Shown here: positions 1 through 7,990 of the stretch, piece by piece
Layout of the letters: each line of letters opens with the position of its first letter
Position numbering within the stretch: the first letter of the stretch is position 1
Made by a program: the position numbers and the translations under genes
The notes under the pieces: model-generated
Database searches by the model: none
What the model was told of the DNA's origin: nothing
Seen by the model: only the letters and a program-made list of their open reading frames with translations
DNA from: Altererythrobacter sp. Root672
Lineage (GTDB): Bacteria; Pseudomonadota; Alphaproteobacteria; Sphingomonadales; Sphingomonadaceae
Assembly: GCF_001427865.1 (NCBI RefSeq)
Contig: NZ_LMHH01000002.1
Location: 1-64,000, forward strand
Direction: 5' to 3'
DNA: 64,000 nucleotides

Positions 1-77
1 GAATTGAAAAGGCCAATCGACGCAGCATCCCGTCAACTTACCTGCCGTCCGCTTCTCGGCAAGCCTGAGACAGCCGT

Positions 78-145
78 AAACGTCCGTAATGGGTCGCTAA
101 CCGAACGTCCGCAATCCGCTGCGAAGGGTGGAAAGCGGACGTTAC
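78..145. repeat. Dispersed palindromic intergenic repeat, copy 1
   Basis: This copy contains GTCCGTAATGGGTCGCTAA followed by GTCCGCAAT and GGGTGGAAAGCGGACGTT. Related words recur in six other intergenic places in the window. The arms GTCCGC and GCGGAC allow a folded structure. It lies between the window edge and the end of the first leftward gene. I infer a small non-coding dispersed repeat family. Confidence 0.6.
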
Positions 146-157
146 CGAAGCCGTCAA

Positions 158-526
158 TTACGGGACATAAACTGCGTCGACGGTCACCACGAGATCGTGG
201 TCTATCTCATATAACTTTGCGTGAAGTGTGAGGTCGCTAACGGGCTCGGAAATTGTGGTGAGGTCAACAAGCGCCTGCCAATAGCCGTCCATCCAGCGAT
301 AGACAGACCGGTTCCACGTCTCTTCGTTCAGGGGCGCGATCGCGTCGCCGTAGGTCGAGATGCTATCGGCTATCCACTCCGCCGTATCAGGATCGAGCGG
401 TCTCACACCGGAAATTGAATGGTCGCGAAGCTGGAAGTCTCCCGCAACGAAAGCGTCGGCTATCTGCCGAAAAGTTGAGCGCAACGGCTCGGGCACCGGG
501 TGTTCGGCATCATCCTTATGCAACAT
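158..526 (-). CDS. Conserved hypothetical protein (DUF7668-like)
   Basis: This is a soluble protein of 122 residues with no signal peptide or membrane segment. The start is the ATG at 526, because a strong ribosome site (GGAGGGG) lies seven bases before it; an in-frame ATG 51 bases upstream has no such site. The middle holds a tryptophan- and aspartate-rich stretch (RWMDGYWQALVDL) followed by SDLTLH. From memory this pattern resembles a small domain of unknown function (DUF7668), but I could not confirm that. Function unknown. The gene stands alone between two copies of the dispersed repeat. Confidence 0.65.
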   Translation of the reverse strand: MLHKDDAEHPVPEPLRSTFRQIADAFVAGDFQLRDHSISGVRPLDPDTAEWIADSISTYGDAIAPLNEETWNRSVYRWMDGYWQALVDLTTISEPVSDLTLHAKLYEIDHDLVVTVDAVYVP

Positions 527-565
527 CAGCAAACCCCTCCGCTGCTGACGTAAACACCGCTGCGT

Positions 566-604
566 CAATGTCCGCAATGGGTCGTTTGCTGACGGTCCGC
601 TTCG
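566..604. repeat. Dispersed palindromic intergenic repeat, copy 2
   Basis: AATGTCCGCAATGGGTCG is followed by TTTGCTGACGGTCCGCTTCG. This is the same layout as the copy at 55031 (GACCGCAATGGGTCG, then GCTGACTGTCCGCTTTGGG). It is intergenic between two leftward genes. Confidence 0.6.
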
Positions 605-630
605 TCACCGATATCGCCAGCACCAACCAA

Positions 631-1344
631 TCAATGCAACGTCGTCAGCCACTCCGCGATCATCGACTGCCCGGCTTCAACCGCCCGCGGCCCATGCCGG
701 TCGTGATCGTCGCGCAGCCGTTCAACGGTCGTGCCGCTGGCGGCGATGTCTTCCGGCCAGCTCGAGGTCCAGGCGTGGAACCGTTCGTCCCTCCCCATCT
801 CGGCATGGAACTGCAGGCCCAGCGTGTTGCTCCCGCGACGGAAGGCCTGGTGGCGGTATAGCGGACTGGAGGCGAGCAGTTCGGCGCCTTCGGGCAGCTC
901 GAAGGAATCGCTGTGCCAATGCAGTAGCGGAACTCCGTCTAGATGGCGCAGCGGCGCCGCTGCGGGCGCCTTGGCGATCTGCAACTCATGAAAGCCCACT
1001 TCGCTCACCGGCCCGCGATAGACCTTGGCGCCAAGCGCCGCGGCGATCATCTGCGCGCCGAAGCAGACGCCTAGCGTCGGCCGATCAAGCTCGAGCCGCA
1101 GCGCGAGGCGCCGCAGCTGGCAGCGGATCCAGGGATAGCGGTCGTCCTCGTAGACCCCCATCGGCCCGCCCATCATGATCAACAGGTCGGGTTCGCGCAG
1201 GTCGAGCGTCGAGAAAGCGGGATCGGCGACGTCGATCCGGTCGAGGTGATAACCCGCGGCCTCGATCGGTTCCCGGTAACCGGCAATCCCCTCATACGGC
1301 ACGTGTCGAATGATCAGCCCGGTCTTCAACTTCGTCTGCTCCAA
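631..1344 (-). CDS. Class I glutamine amidotransferase-like protein (GMP synthase GATase-type)
   Basis: This 237-residue cytoplasmic protein has the layout of a stand-alone class I (triad) glutamine amidotransferase. It shows an early MMGGPMGVYED loop, the nucleophile elbow GVCFGAQ with the catalytic Cys, and the LQFHAE motif carrying the catalytic His. Such proteins release ammonia from glutamine or act as hydrolases such as gamma-glutamyl peptidases; the acceptor cannot be told from sequence. There is no synthetase domain, so it is not GuaA itself. The gene is monocistronic and starts at 1344. Family confidence is high, substrate confidence is low. Confidence 0.85.
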   Translation of the reverse strand: MEQTKLKTGLIIRHVPYEGIAGYREPIEAAGYHLDRIDVADPAFSTLDLREPDLLIMMGGPMGVYEDDRYPWIRCQLRRLALRLELDRPTLGVCFGAQMIAAALGAKVYRGPVSEVGFHELQIAKAPAAAPLRHLDGVPLLHWHSDSFELPEGAELLASSPLYRHQAFRRGSNTLGLQFHAEMGRDERFHAWTSSWPEDIAASGTTVERLRDDHDRHGPRAVEAGQSMIAEWLTTLH

Positions 1345-1443
1345 AACGTCATTTGCCCGCTCCCGTCACCCGCTGCTGGCAGAGCAGCGGTGGCGTTCCT
1401 GAAGCCCAGGATGCTGGGAGCAAGGTGAGGACGGAATCAGCTG

Positions 1444-1480
1444 CCTCACATTCTCAAGTTATTTAATTGAGAATGTGAGG
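1444..1480. repeat. 14-bp perfect inverted repeat
   Basis: CCTCACATTCTCAA (1444-1457) is repeated inverted as TTGAGAATGTGAGG (1467-1480) around a nine-base AT-rich centre. It sits between the end of the membrane protein gene (1539) and the start of the amidotransferase gene (1344), both leftward. No T-run follows on either strand, so a protein-binding operator or an RNA-stabilising hairpin is as likely as a terminator. Confidence 0.6.
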
Positions 1481-1538
1481 TCAACGCGTTTGGAGGATAG
1501 ACTTCCTATCATTGGGACAAGTCGGCCCGCTACGCGGT

Positions 1539-2561
1539 TCAGGAGCGCGCCTTGGCCTCTTCCTCGCCCACGGTGGCCTCGATAGCTGCTGCCGCGCCCC
1601 AGGAAAGGGCATGCAGGATGAGCTGCAATGCGCCTTGCGCGGCCATCAGCGCGGCGACCTCGACCGAGGCGTCCTCCGTCAGGCTGACGGCGAGCGCGGC
1701 GAACAGGATCTCCTTGTTGGGGATCGGCATGCGCATAATGACCATGCGCAGGGCACCGAGCAGGAACCAGTTCTGGAAGCTGATCCCGGGCAATGCGACG
1801 GCCCAGCTTCCGACCAGCAGCGCCTGGACCGCCAGCACCCTGAACAGGTGCCAGCGGACGGCAAACATGTTCTCCTTGACCGGGAGACTCATGACTTTGC
1901 CCCTGAACGCCAGGATCCCGATGTTGAGCAGGATCATCAGGACAAAGCTCCACGTCAGGACGCGCAGGGTCCGCGGATCGAGGGCCGCACTCAGGACCGA
2001 TGCACCATCCATGGTCAGCGTGATCAGCAACAGGACCAGCGTGGCGAAGTTGCCGGCGAGGCCCGAGGTGATGGCCATGTCCTTCACGGCGGCAAACGGG
2101 TTCTCCGCCGGATCGATACCCGGACCATCGCCTCGACCGAAGATCTTTTGCTTGGGTCCGTTGGGATCGAACTGGATCCCCATCCGGCGCGCGGCCCAGA
2201 CGAGCAGGTAGGTGTGGCCCGAGTAGCTGAACAGCGCGTCGTTCATTACCCGCATCCGCAGGAACACTCCGACCGCACCCCAGCCGAACTTCCACCAGTG
2301 GCGATAGATGAACCACTCCATCAGCGGCTGCAGGAGATAGGAACCGACGAACAGCAGCCAGAACAGCAACGACGCCGGGACGACTGCCACGACCTCGTGC
2401 CAGCCCACTTGCGCGATCGCCCTGGCGAGCAACAGCAAGATGAGGATTGAAAGCAGGGCGTTGAAGCCCTTGCGGATCCGCGAGGCCAGGGGAGATTCCG
2501 CCCAGGCCTGCGCCCGCCCGGCGACATCGATCAGGCGGTCGAAGAGCCGGCTGTCAGTCAC
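1539..2561 (-). CDS. Polytopic inner-membrane protein of unknown function
   Basis: The protein has 340 residues with several hydrophobic segments: about residues 35-52, 60-80, 168-190, 200-222 and 245-265, with further hydrophobic stretches near the C terminus. The N terminus is short and charged with no cleavable signal, so it should sit in the inner membrane. I recognise no catalytic motif. The general look is that of flippase-like or lysylphosphatidylglycerol-synthase-type membrane proteins, but this is only an impression. It lies just upstream of the amidotransferase gene in the same direction, with a 14-bp palindrome between them, and 39 bases beyond the end of kdpE. A link to potassium uptake is possible but unproven. 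Confidence 0.7.
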   Translation of the reverse strand: MTDSRLFDRLIDVAGRAQAWAESPLASRIRKGFNALLSILILLLLARAIAQVGWHEVVAVVPASLLFWLLFVGSYLLQPLMEWFIYRHWWKFGWGAVGVFLRMRVMNDALFSYSGHTYLLVWAARRMGIQFDPNGPKQKIFGRGDGPGIDPAENPFAAVKDMAITSGLAGNFATLVLLLITLTMDGASVLSAALDPRTLRVLTWSFVLMILLNIGILAFRGKVMSLPVKENMFAVRWHLFRVLAVQALLVGSWAVALPGISFQNWFLLGALRMVIMRMPIPNKEILFAALAVSLTEDASVEVAALMAAQGALQLILHALSWGAAAAIEATVGEEEAKARS

Positions 2562-2600
2562 TTGCGCAAGTTAACGCAGGTTATCCATCCCACCAAACGC

Positions 2601-3296
2601 TTATGGTCGCGCGGTGCGAAGCCGATAGCCCACGCCTAGTTCGTTGACGATCAGGCCAGGCCGCGCGGGATCCGCCTCCAGCTTCTGCCGCAGGTTGCGA
2701 ACCACGATCCGAAGGTAATCGACGCGCGCCTCGTGAGCGGGGCCCCAAACCGCGCGTAGCAGCTGGGCGTGGCCGATAACGCGATCGGGATGTTTGGCCA
2801 GTTCCGCCAACACCTCGAATTCCTTGCGCGAAAGGTGGACCTCTTCATCCCCGCGACGAACCCGGCGGTGGCCGAGGTCGATTTCCACGTCGCCGATGAG
2901 AACCCGCTCGCGCTCGGCATGGCCTGAAAGTCTATGGCGCAGCGCGGTGCGGATGCGGGCGAGGAGCTCTTCGGTGTCGAACGGCTTGGTCAGGTAGTCA
3001 TCCGCGCCGAGATCGAGCGCGGTCACCTTCTCTGCGACGTCCTCTCGCGCCGACACGACCATCAGCGTCGCGTCGGAGCGGGACTTGATCAGCGGGATCA
3101 TCTCCAAGCCATCGCGGTCGGGAAGCCCGAGGTCGAGTAGCACCGTGTCAGGCTTGTAGATGTCGAGCAGCGACAGCCCCTCGCGCGCGGTGGCTGCCTC
3201 GGCGACCTCGTGCCCGGCTCGCTGGAGGGCCGCCTGAAGGAGGCGGCGGACGTGAGCGTCGTCCTCCACGATGAGTATCCTGGTCGCCAATGGCAT
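2601..3296 (-). CDS. kdpE: KdpE, OmpR-family response regulator of the Kdp system
   Basis: The 231-residue protein has an N-terminal receiver (about 5-118) with acidic residues EDD at 11-13, the phosphoacceptor Asp55 in LLDLGLP and the conserved Lys in LTKPF. A C-terminal winged-helix DNA-binding domain (about 130-228) contains LSRKEFEVLAEL and DYLRIVVRNLRQKLE, typical of KdpE. It would be phosphorylated by KdpD and activate kdpFABC when potassium is limiting. Here kdpE is the last gene of the leftward kdpFABC operon, nine bases after kdpC, while kdpD is transcribed the other way from the operon's far end. Confidence 0.95.
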   Translation of the reverse strand: MPLATRILIVEDDAHVRRLLQAALQRAGHEVAEAATAREGLSLLDIYKPDTVLLDLGLPDRDGLEMIPLIKSRSDATLMVVSAREDVAEKVTALDLGADDYLTKPFDTEELLARIRTALRHRLSGHAERERVLIGDVEIDLGHRRVRRGDEEVHLSRKEFEVLAELAKHPDRVIGHAQLLRAVWGPAHEARVDYLRIVVRNLRQKLEADPARPGLIVNELGVGYRLRTARP

Positions 3297-3305
3297 GGTC
3301 TGCGT

Positions 3306-3890
3306 TTAGGGACGCGCGGCCAATCGGTCGAGATCGCGGTTGAGCGCCAGGACATTAACCCGCGGTTCGCCCAGGAAGCCGAGCGCTGGCCCCTCGACGT
3401 GCCGCTGCACCAGGTTGCGCAGGTCATCGACCCCGACCCCACGCGCTTCCGCCACTCTGGATACCTGGAAAAGGGCGGCTTCGGGGCTGATGTGGGGGTC
3501 AAGCCCCGAAGCCGAGGTGGTCACCAGATCAGGTGGGACATTAGACTCTGGCGATTGGGGAAGAGTGGCGAGATCGCCCTTCACCCGGTCGACCAGCGCT
3601 TGGCTGGTCGGGCCGAGGTTAGAGCCTGCCGAGGCTGTCGCATCGTATCCGTCGCTTCCCGCGGCCGACGGGCGGCCGTGGAAGTAGCGGTCGCTAGCGA
3701 AGCCTTGGCCCAGGAGCTCCGAGCCGATCACGCGGCCGTTCTCACGGATGAGGCTGCCGTTGGCCTGGTGCGGGAAGATCACTTGCCCGATCCCAGTGAT
3801 GAGGGCTGGGTAGAGCAGTCCCAGCAGGGCGGCGAACAGCAACGTCAGCACGAGGGCGGGACGCAGGGCGGTCTTGAAGTCGGTGAGCAT
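3306..3890 (-). CDS. kdpC: KdpC, potassium-transporting ATPase subunit C
   Basis: This 194-residue protein has one N-terminal membrane helix (about 12-34) and a periplasmic domain. Family motifs include [17 protein letters not shown] and the C-terminal [19 protein letters not shown], followed by [15 protein letters not shown]. KdpC stabilises the KdpFABC complex and increases its affinity. The length is normal. It lies 11 bases after kdpB and nine before kdpE, in one operon. Confidence 0.96.
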   Translation of the reverse strand: MLTDFKTALRPALVLTLLFAALLGLLYPALITGIGQVIFPHQANGSLIRENGRVIGSELLGQGFASDRYFHGRPSAAGSDGYDATASAGSNLGPTSQALVDRVKGDLATLPQSPESNVPPDLVTTSASGLDPHISPEAALFQVSRVAEARGVGVDDLRNLVQRHVEGPALGFLGEPRVNVLALNRDLDRLAARP

Positions 3891-3901
3891 GGGGTCTGTC
3901 C

Positions 3902-5929
3902 TCAGGCGAGCTGGAAGCTGGAAACGGCGAGGTCGATGAGCTTGATGCCGACGAACGGCGCGATCAGGCCGCCCAGGCCGTAGACCGCGAGGTTACGGGC
4001 AAGCAGCGGTCCCGCGCCCATTGGCTTGTAAGTCACCCCCTTGAGCGCCAGCGGTACCAGCGCGGGAATGATCAGGGCGTTGAAGATGATCGCGGAGAGG
4101 ATCGCACTCTCCGGGCTGGAGAGGCCCATGACGTTGAGCACGCCAAGGCCCGGGTAGAGCACGATGAACATCGCCGGGATGATCGCGAAATACTTGGCGA
4201 CGTCGTTCGCGACCGAGAACGTGGTCAAAGCGCCGCGTGTCATCAGCAGCTGCTTGCCGAGGCCGACGATCTCGATGAGCTTGGTCGGATCGCTGTCGAG
4301 GTCTACCATGTTGCCGGCCTCGCGCGCCGCCTGGGTGCCAGTGTTCATTGCTACGCCGACATCCGACTGAGCGAGCGCGGGGGCGTCGTTGGTGCCATCG
4401 CCGCACATTGCCACCAGCCGTCCGCCGGCCTGCTCCTTGCGGATCAGTTCCAGCTTATCCTCCGGCGTTGCCTCGGCGAGGAAGTCGTCCACTCCCGCCT
4501 CGGCAGCGATGGCAGCGGCAGTCAGCGGATTGTCGCCGGTGATCATCACCGTGCGGATGCCCATGCGGCGGAGTTCGGCGAAACGCTCGCGGACCCCGGC
4601 CTTGACCACGTCCTTGAGCGCAATCGCACCAAGCAGCTTGCCATCACGGCTCACCGCGAGCGGGGTAGCGCCGGAGCGGGCAATCTCATCGGTGATCTTG
4701 CGCAACTCGTTCGCGGCAGGTGTGTCGGCAAGGGCCGGCTCGGCCTTGAGGATGGAGTCGACCGCCCCCTTACGAATGACAACGCCGGCAACCTCGACGC
4801 CCGACACGCGCGTCTGGGCCGTGAAAGGGATGACCTTGGCATCGGAGGGAAGTTCACGAGTGGGCACCGCGTATTTCTCACGCGCCAAGACCTCGATGGA
4901 ACGTCCTTCGGGCGTCTCGTCGGACAGACTGGCGAGCAGAGCCGAACTGGCGAGGCTGTCAGCCTCGATGCCGGTCAGGGGCCGAAACGCACTCGCCTGG
5001 CGATCACCGATGGTGATGGTGCCGGTCTTGTCCAGCAACAGCACGTCGATGTCGCCAGCTGCTTCGACCGCGCGGCCCGACTTGGCGAGGACGTTGAAGC
5101 GCACCAGCCGGTCCATGCCCGCGATGCCGATCGCCGAAAGGAGGGCAGCAATCGTCGTCGGGATGAGCGTGATCAGCAGCGCCGCAAGGATCGCCACCGG
5201 CACGCCGCCCCCCGCGTAGCTCGCGAACCCAGGAATGGTCGCAACCGCGATCAGGAAGATGATGGTCAAGCCGACCAGGAGGATGGTGAGCGCAATCTCG
5301 TTCGGGGTCTTTTGCCGCTCGGCACCCTCGACGAGCGCGATCATCCGGTCGAGGAAGCCCTGGCCGGGCTCCTGCGTGATCCGCACCTTGATCCGGTCCG
5401 AAATGACCCGCGTGCCGGCAGTAACCGCCGAACGGTCGCCCCCCGCCTCGCGGATCACTGGCGCGCTTTCGCCAGTGATCGCGGCCTCGTTGACCGAGGC
5501 GACACCTTCGATGACCTCGCCGTCGGCCGGGATCAGATCGCCGGTCTCGACCAGGACGACCTCGCCCTTCTCCAGCTGCGAGGCCGCGACCATCTCGTAG
5601 AGATCGTCCGTGCCCAGCAGCAGCTTGGCCTTCAGTTCGGACTTGGTCGCCCGCAGGGACGCAGCCTGCGCCCTCCCCCGACCTTCGGCGAGCGCCTCGG
5701 CGAAAGTCCCGAACAGCACCGTCAGCCAGAGCCAGACGATCAGCTGTACCTGGAACCCGACCGCGAGACGCTCCCCGCCGATCAGCAGCAGGACCGTCAG
5801 CAGGGTCGCCACGACCGCAGTCGTGAACAGCACGGGATTGCGCACCAACTGGCGCGGATTGAGCTTCTTGAAGGCGTCGCCGATCGCGGGAAGGATCAGG
5901 TCGGCCGTAAATACGCTAGGTTTGGTCAT
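3902..5929 (-). CDS. kdpB: KdpB, P-type ATPase subunit of the potassium pump
   Basis: This is the catalytic subunit of the K+ importer. Counted from a GTG at 5938, it has 678 residues; the ATG nine bases further in (5929) is taken as start because it is the conventional codon, and neither has a clear ribosome site. Motifs in GTG numbering: TGES at 155-158, phosphorylated Asp303 in [14 protein letters not shown] in the nucleotide and P domains, and [16 protein letters not shown]. Seven membrane helices are expected and suitable hydrophobic stretches are present. The GTG follows the kdpA stop directly (TGAGTG), so translation is probably coupled. Confidence 0.96.
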   Translation of the reverse strand: MTKPSVFTADLILPAIGDAFKKLNPRQLVRNPVLFTTAVVATLLTVLLLIGGERLAVGFQVQLIVWLWLTVLFGTFAEALAEGRGRAQAASLRATKSELKAKLLLGTDDLYEMVAASQLEKGEVVLVETGDLIPADGEVIEGVASVNEAAITGESAPVIREAGGDRSAVTAGTRVISDRIKVRITQEPGQGFLDRMIALVEGAERQKTPNEIALTILLVGLTIIFLIAVATIPGFASYAGGGVPVAILAALLITLIPTTIAALLSAIGIAGMDRLVRFNVLAKSGRAVEAAGDIDVLLLDKTGTITIGDRQASAFRPLTGIEADSLASSALLASLSDETPEGRSIEVLAREKYAVPTRELPSDAKVIPFTAQTRVSGVEVAGVVIRKGAVDSILKAEPALADTPAANELRKITDEIARSGATPLAVSRDGKLLGAIALKDVVKAGVRERFAELRRMGIRTVMITGDNPLTAAAIAAEAGVDDFLAEATPEDKLELIRKEQAGGRLVAMCGDGTNDAPALAQSDVGVAMNTGTQAAREAGNMVDLDSDPTKLIEIVGLGKQLLMTRGALTTFSVANDVAKYFAIIPAMFIVLYPGLGVLNVMGLSSPESAILSAIIFNALIIPALVPLALKGVTYKPMGAGPLLARNLAVYGLGGLIAPFVGIKLIDLAVSSFQLA

Positions 5930-5938
5930 GGGCGTCAC

Positions 5939-7639
5939 TCAGAAGAGCTGGCCGCGGACCATCGCGATGTGATCGGCGATGGGTCCGAGCGCAAGGCTGG
6001 GAAGGAAGGTCAGGCCGCCGACGATCAGGATGATCCCGACTAGCAGCCCGACCCACAGCGGGCCGGTGGTGGGGAAGGACCCCGCGGTCTCCGGCGTGTA
6101 CTTCTTGGCGGCGAGGCTGCCGGCAACGGCGAGGATCGGCACGATCATGAAGAACCGCCCCAACCACATCGCGAGACCCAGCAGGCCGTTGTAGTACGGC
6201 GTGGCCGCGGTCAGTCCGGCAAAGGCCGAGCCATTGTTCCCGGTCGCCGAGGTGAAGGCGTAGAGTATCTCCGTAAAGCCGTGCGGCCCCTTGTTGAGCG
6301 GTCCGGCCAGCCCCTGCGGCAAGACCGACGAGAGCGCGGTCAGGCCGAGGATCGAGAGCGGCAGGATTGCTATCGCCAGGACGGCCAGCTTGACCTCGCG
6401 GCTTTCGATCTTCTTGCCGACGTATTCGGGCGTGCGGCCGACCATCAGCCCGGCGACGAACACCGCCAGGATCGCGAACACCAGGAAGCCGTAGATACCC
6501 GCGCCGACACCGCCGATCACGACTTCGCCGAGCTGCATGTTGAACAACGGGATCATCCCGCCGAGCGCCGTGAAGCTGTCGTGCATGGCGTTGACCGCGC
6601 CGCACGAGGCGGCAGTGGTGACCACGGAGAACAGCGCGCTCGCGGCGATGCCGAAGCGGACCTCCTTGCCCTCCATATTGCCCCCGGCGAGGCCGAGCGC
6701 GTGGAGGTTCGGGTTGCCCGCGGCTTCCTGCCAGTAAGTCACGCCCGCACCTGCGAGGAACAGGAGCATCATCGCGGCGAGGATGGCCCAACCCTGGCGG
6801 GTGTTTCCCATGGCCTTGCCGAAGCACCAGGTCATCCCCGAGCCGATCGCGAAGATCGACAGCATCTGCACCAGGTTGGTCAGCGCTGTCGGGTTCTCGA
6901 ATGGATGAGCCGAGTTGGCATTGAAGAAGCCGCCGCCGTTGGTGCCGAGCATCTTGATCGCCTCTTGCGAGGCGACCGGCCCGAGCACGATCGATTGCTT
7001 GGCGCCTTCAAGCGTGGTCGCATCGACAAGGCTGGCAAAGGCCTGCGGCACGCCGCTGAAGACCAGGAACAGCGCGTAGATTACGCAGATCGGGAGCAGC
7101 AGGTAGAGCGTGACGCGGGTGAGGTCGGCCCAGAAGTTGCCGATCCCGCTCGCCTGTCGCCGCGCGAAGCCGCGGAACAGCGCGAAGGCGATCGCAATGC
7201 CAGTCGCCGCCGAGAGGAAGTTGTGGATCGTGAGCCCGAGCATCTGGCTCAGGATCGACAGCGTCTCGCCCGAATAGCTCTGCCAATTGGTGTTGGCGGT
7301 GAAGCTGATCGCCGTGTTGAAAGCCAGGTCGGGGCTCTGCCCGGCCAGTTCACGCGGGTTGAGCGGCAGCACCGCTTGCAACCGCAGGATCGCGTAAGTG
7401 AACAGCAGCGTCGCGACCTGGAACAGCAGCATGTGCACCGCGTAACGGCGCCAGCTCTGCTCAGCTGTCGGGTCAATGCCCGCGAGTTTGTAGAAGCCCC
7501 GCTCGACCGGGCCGAGCACGGCATGAAGCGGCGTCCGCCGTCCCTCGTAAAGTGCGTGGAGCCACAGCCCGATCGGCTTGGCCAGCGCTACCGTGAGCGC
7601 GGCGAAGATGAGGATCAGCGCCCATCCCTCGAATGTCAT
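5939..7639 (-). CDS. kdpA: KdpA, potassium-binding channel-like subunit
   Basis: The 566-residue membrane protein has about ten hydrophobic helices and the four degenerate selectivity-filter regions of the SKT superfamily. Recognisable pieces are [55 protein letters not shown] and [15 protein letters not shown]. It binds and conducts K+ in the KdpFABC complex. The length matches the family. AAGG lies shortly before the ATG, and kdpF ends 11 bases upstream. Confidence 0.97.
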   Translation of the reverse strand: MTFEGWALILIFAALTVALAKPIGLWLHALYEGRRTPLHAVLGPVERGFYKLAGIDPTAEQSWRRYAVHMLLFQVATLLFTYAILRLQAVLPLNPRELAGQSPDLAFNTAISFTANTNWQSYSGETLSILSQMLGLTIHNFLSAATGIAIAFALFRGFARRQASGIGNFWADLTRVTLYLLLPICVIYALFLVFSGVPQAFASLVDATTLEGAKQSIVLGPVASQEAIKMLGTNGGGFFNANSAHPFENPTALTNLVQMLSIFAIGSGMTWCFGKAMGNTRQGWAILAAMMLLFLAGAGVTYWQEAAGNPNLHALGLAGGNMEGKEVRFGIAASALFSVVTTAASCGAVNAMHDSFTALGGMIPLFNMQLGEVVIGGVGAGIYGFLVFAILAVFVAGLMVGRTPEYVGKKIESREVKLAVLAIAILPLSILGLTALSSVLPQGLAGPLNKGPHGFTEILYAFTSATGNNGSAFAGLTAATPYYNGLLGLAMWLGRFFMIVPILAVAGSLAAKKYTPETAGSFPTTGPLWVGLLVGIILIVGGLTFLPSLALGPIADHIAMVRGQLF

Positions 7640-7650
7640 GATCAGTGCCT

Positions 7651-7740
7651 TCAGAATTTCTCGGGCCGCACCAGCACGGCAACGAGGTAGAGGAGGAGGC
7701 CAAGGGCGGTGAGGCCGGCGAGCGCGAGGTGGGTCGTCAT
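7651..7740 (-). CDS. kdpF: KdpF, 29-residue membrane subunit of the potassium pump
   Basis: A 90-base reading frame encodes one hydrophobic helix (about residues 5-24) and ends VLVRPEKF, the characteristic C terminus of KdpF. KdpF packs against KdpA and stabilises the complex. The ATG lies two bases after the stop of the preceding micro-ORF (TGATCATG) and has no ribosome site of its own, so it is probably translated by coupling. kdpA starts 11 bases after its stop. It is below usual gene-calling length limits and easily missed. Confidence 0.9.
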   Translation of the reverse strand: MTTHLALAGLTALGLLLYLVAVLVRPEKF

Positions 7741-7742
7741 GA

Positions 7743-7826
7743 TCACGCCACGTCGCACAAGCGGACGTAGGCCAGCGTGGCCGCGAACAGCCCGCCGAGC
7801 ACGGCGAGCCAGAGCAGATCCTGCAT
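7743..7826 (-). CDS. 27-residue single-helix membrane peptide preceding kdpF
   Basis: An 84-base reading frame encodes a peptide beginning [14 protein letters not shown], with one hydrophobic helix and the tail RLCDVA. It ends two bases before the kdpF ATG. A weak purine-rich site (GAAGG) lies about ten bases before the ATG. The composition (hydrophobic core, charged end) fits a real membrane peptide better than chance. It may be a further small subunit or a leader whose translation opens the kdpF start. I know no named family for it. Coding status is likely but not proven. Confidence 0.6.
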   Translation of the reverse strand: MQDLLWLAVLGGLFAATLAYVRLCDVA

Positions 7827-7877
7827 TGGAGGAACCTTCGTTCTGCGCCGCGCGATCGTGGCGGCGCAGCTCAACTA

Positions 7878-7938
7878 GGCGCTCAGGGCATTAAGGTTCG
7901 ACAGCGAAAGTTGAGCGCCAGCATTAAGACGGCATTAG
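7878..7938. promoter_or_regulatory. Candidate KdpE-type control region between kdpF and kdpD
   Basis: The divergent intergenic region holds direct repeats GCATTAAG at 7888-7895 and 7921-7928 and GCATTAG at 7932-7938. It also holds an inverted pair, GGCGCTCA (7878-7885) and TGAGCGCC (7912-7919). It is AT-richer than its surroundings. Position suggests operators for the divergent kdp promoters; assignment to KdpE is inference. Confidence 0.4.
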
Positions 7939-7990
7939 TTTTCGGCTCACCGAGTTGGCATTCTGGGCTGCCGGTCGTAATTGAGCGACG

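Noticed and set aside
6281-7690. 469-codon rightward open frame
   Set aside because: Antisense to kdpA, with heavily charged low-complexity composition. The kdpA frame has clear family motifs.
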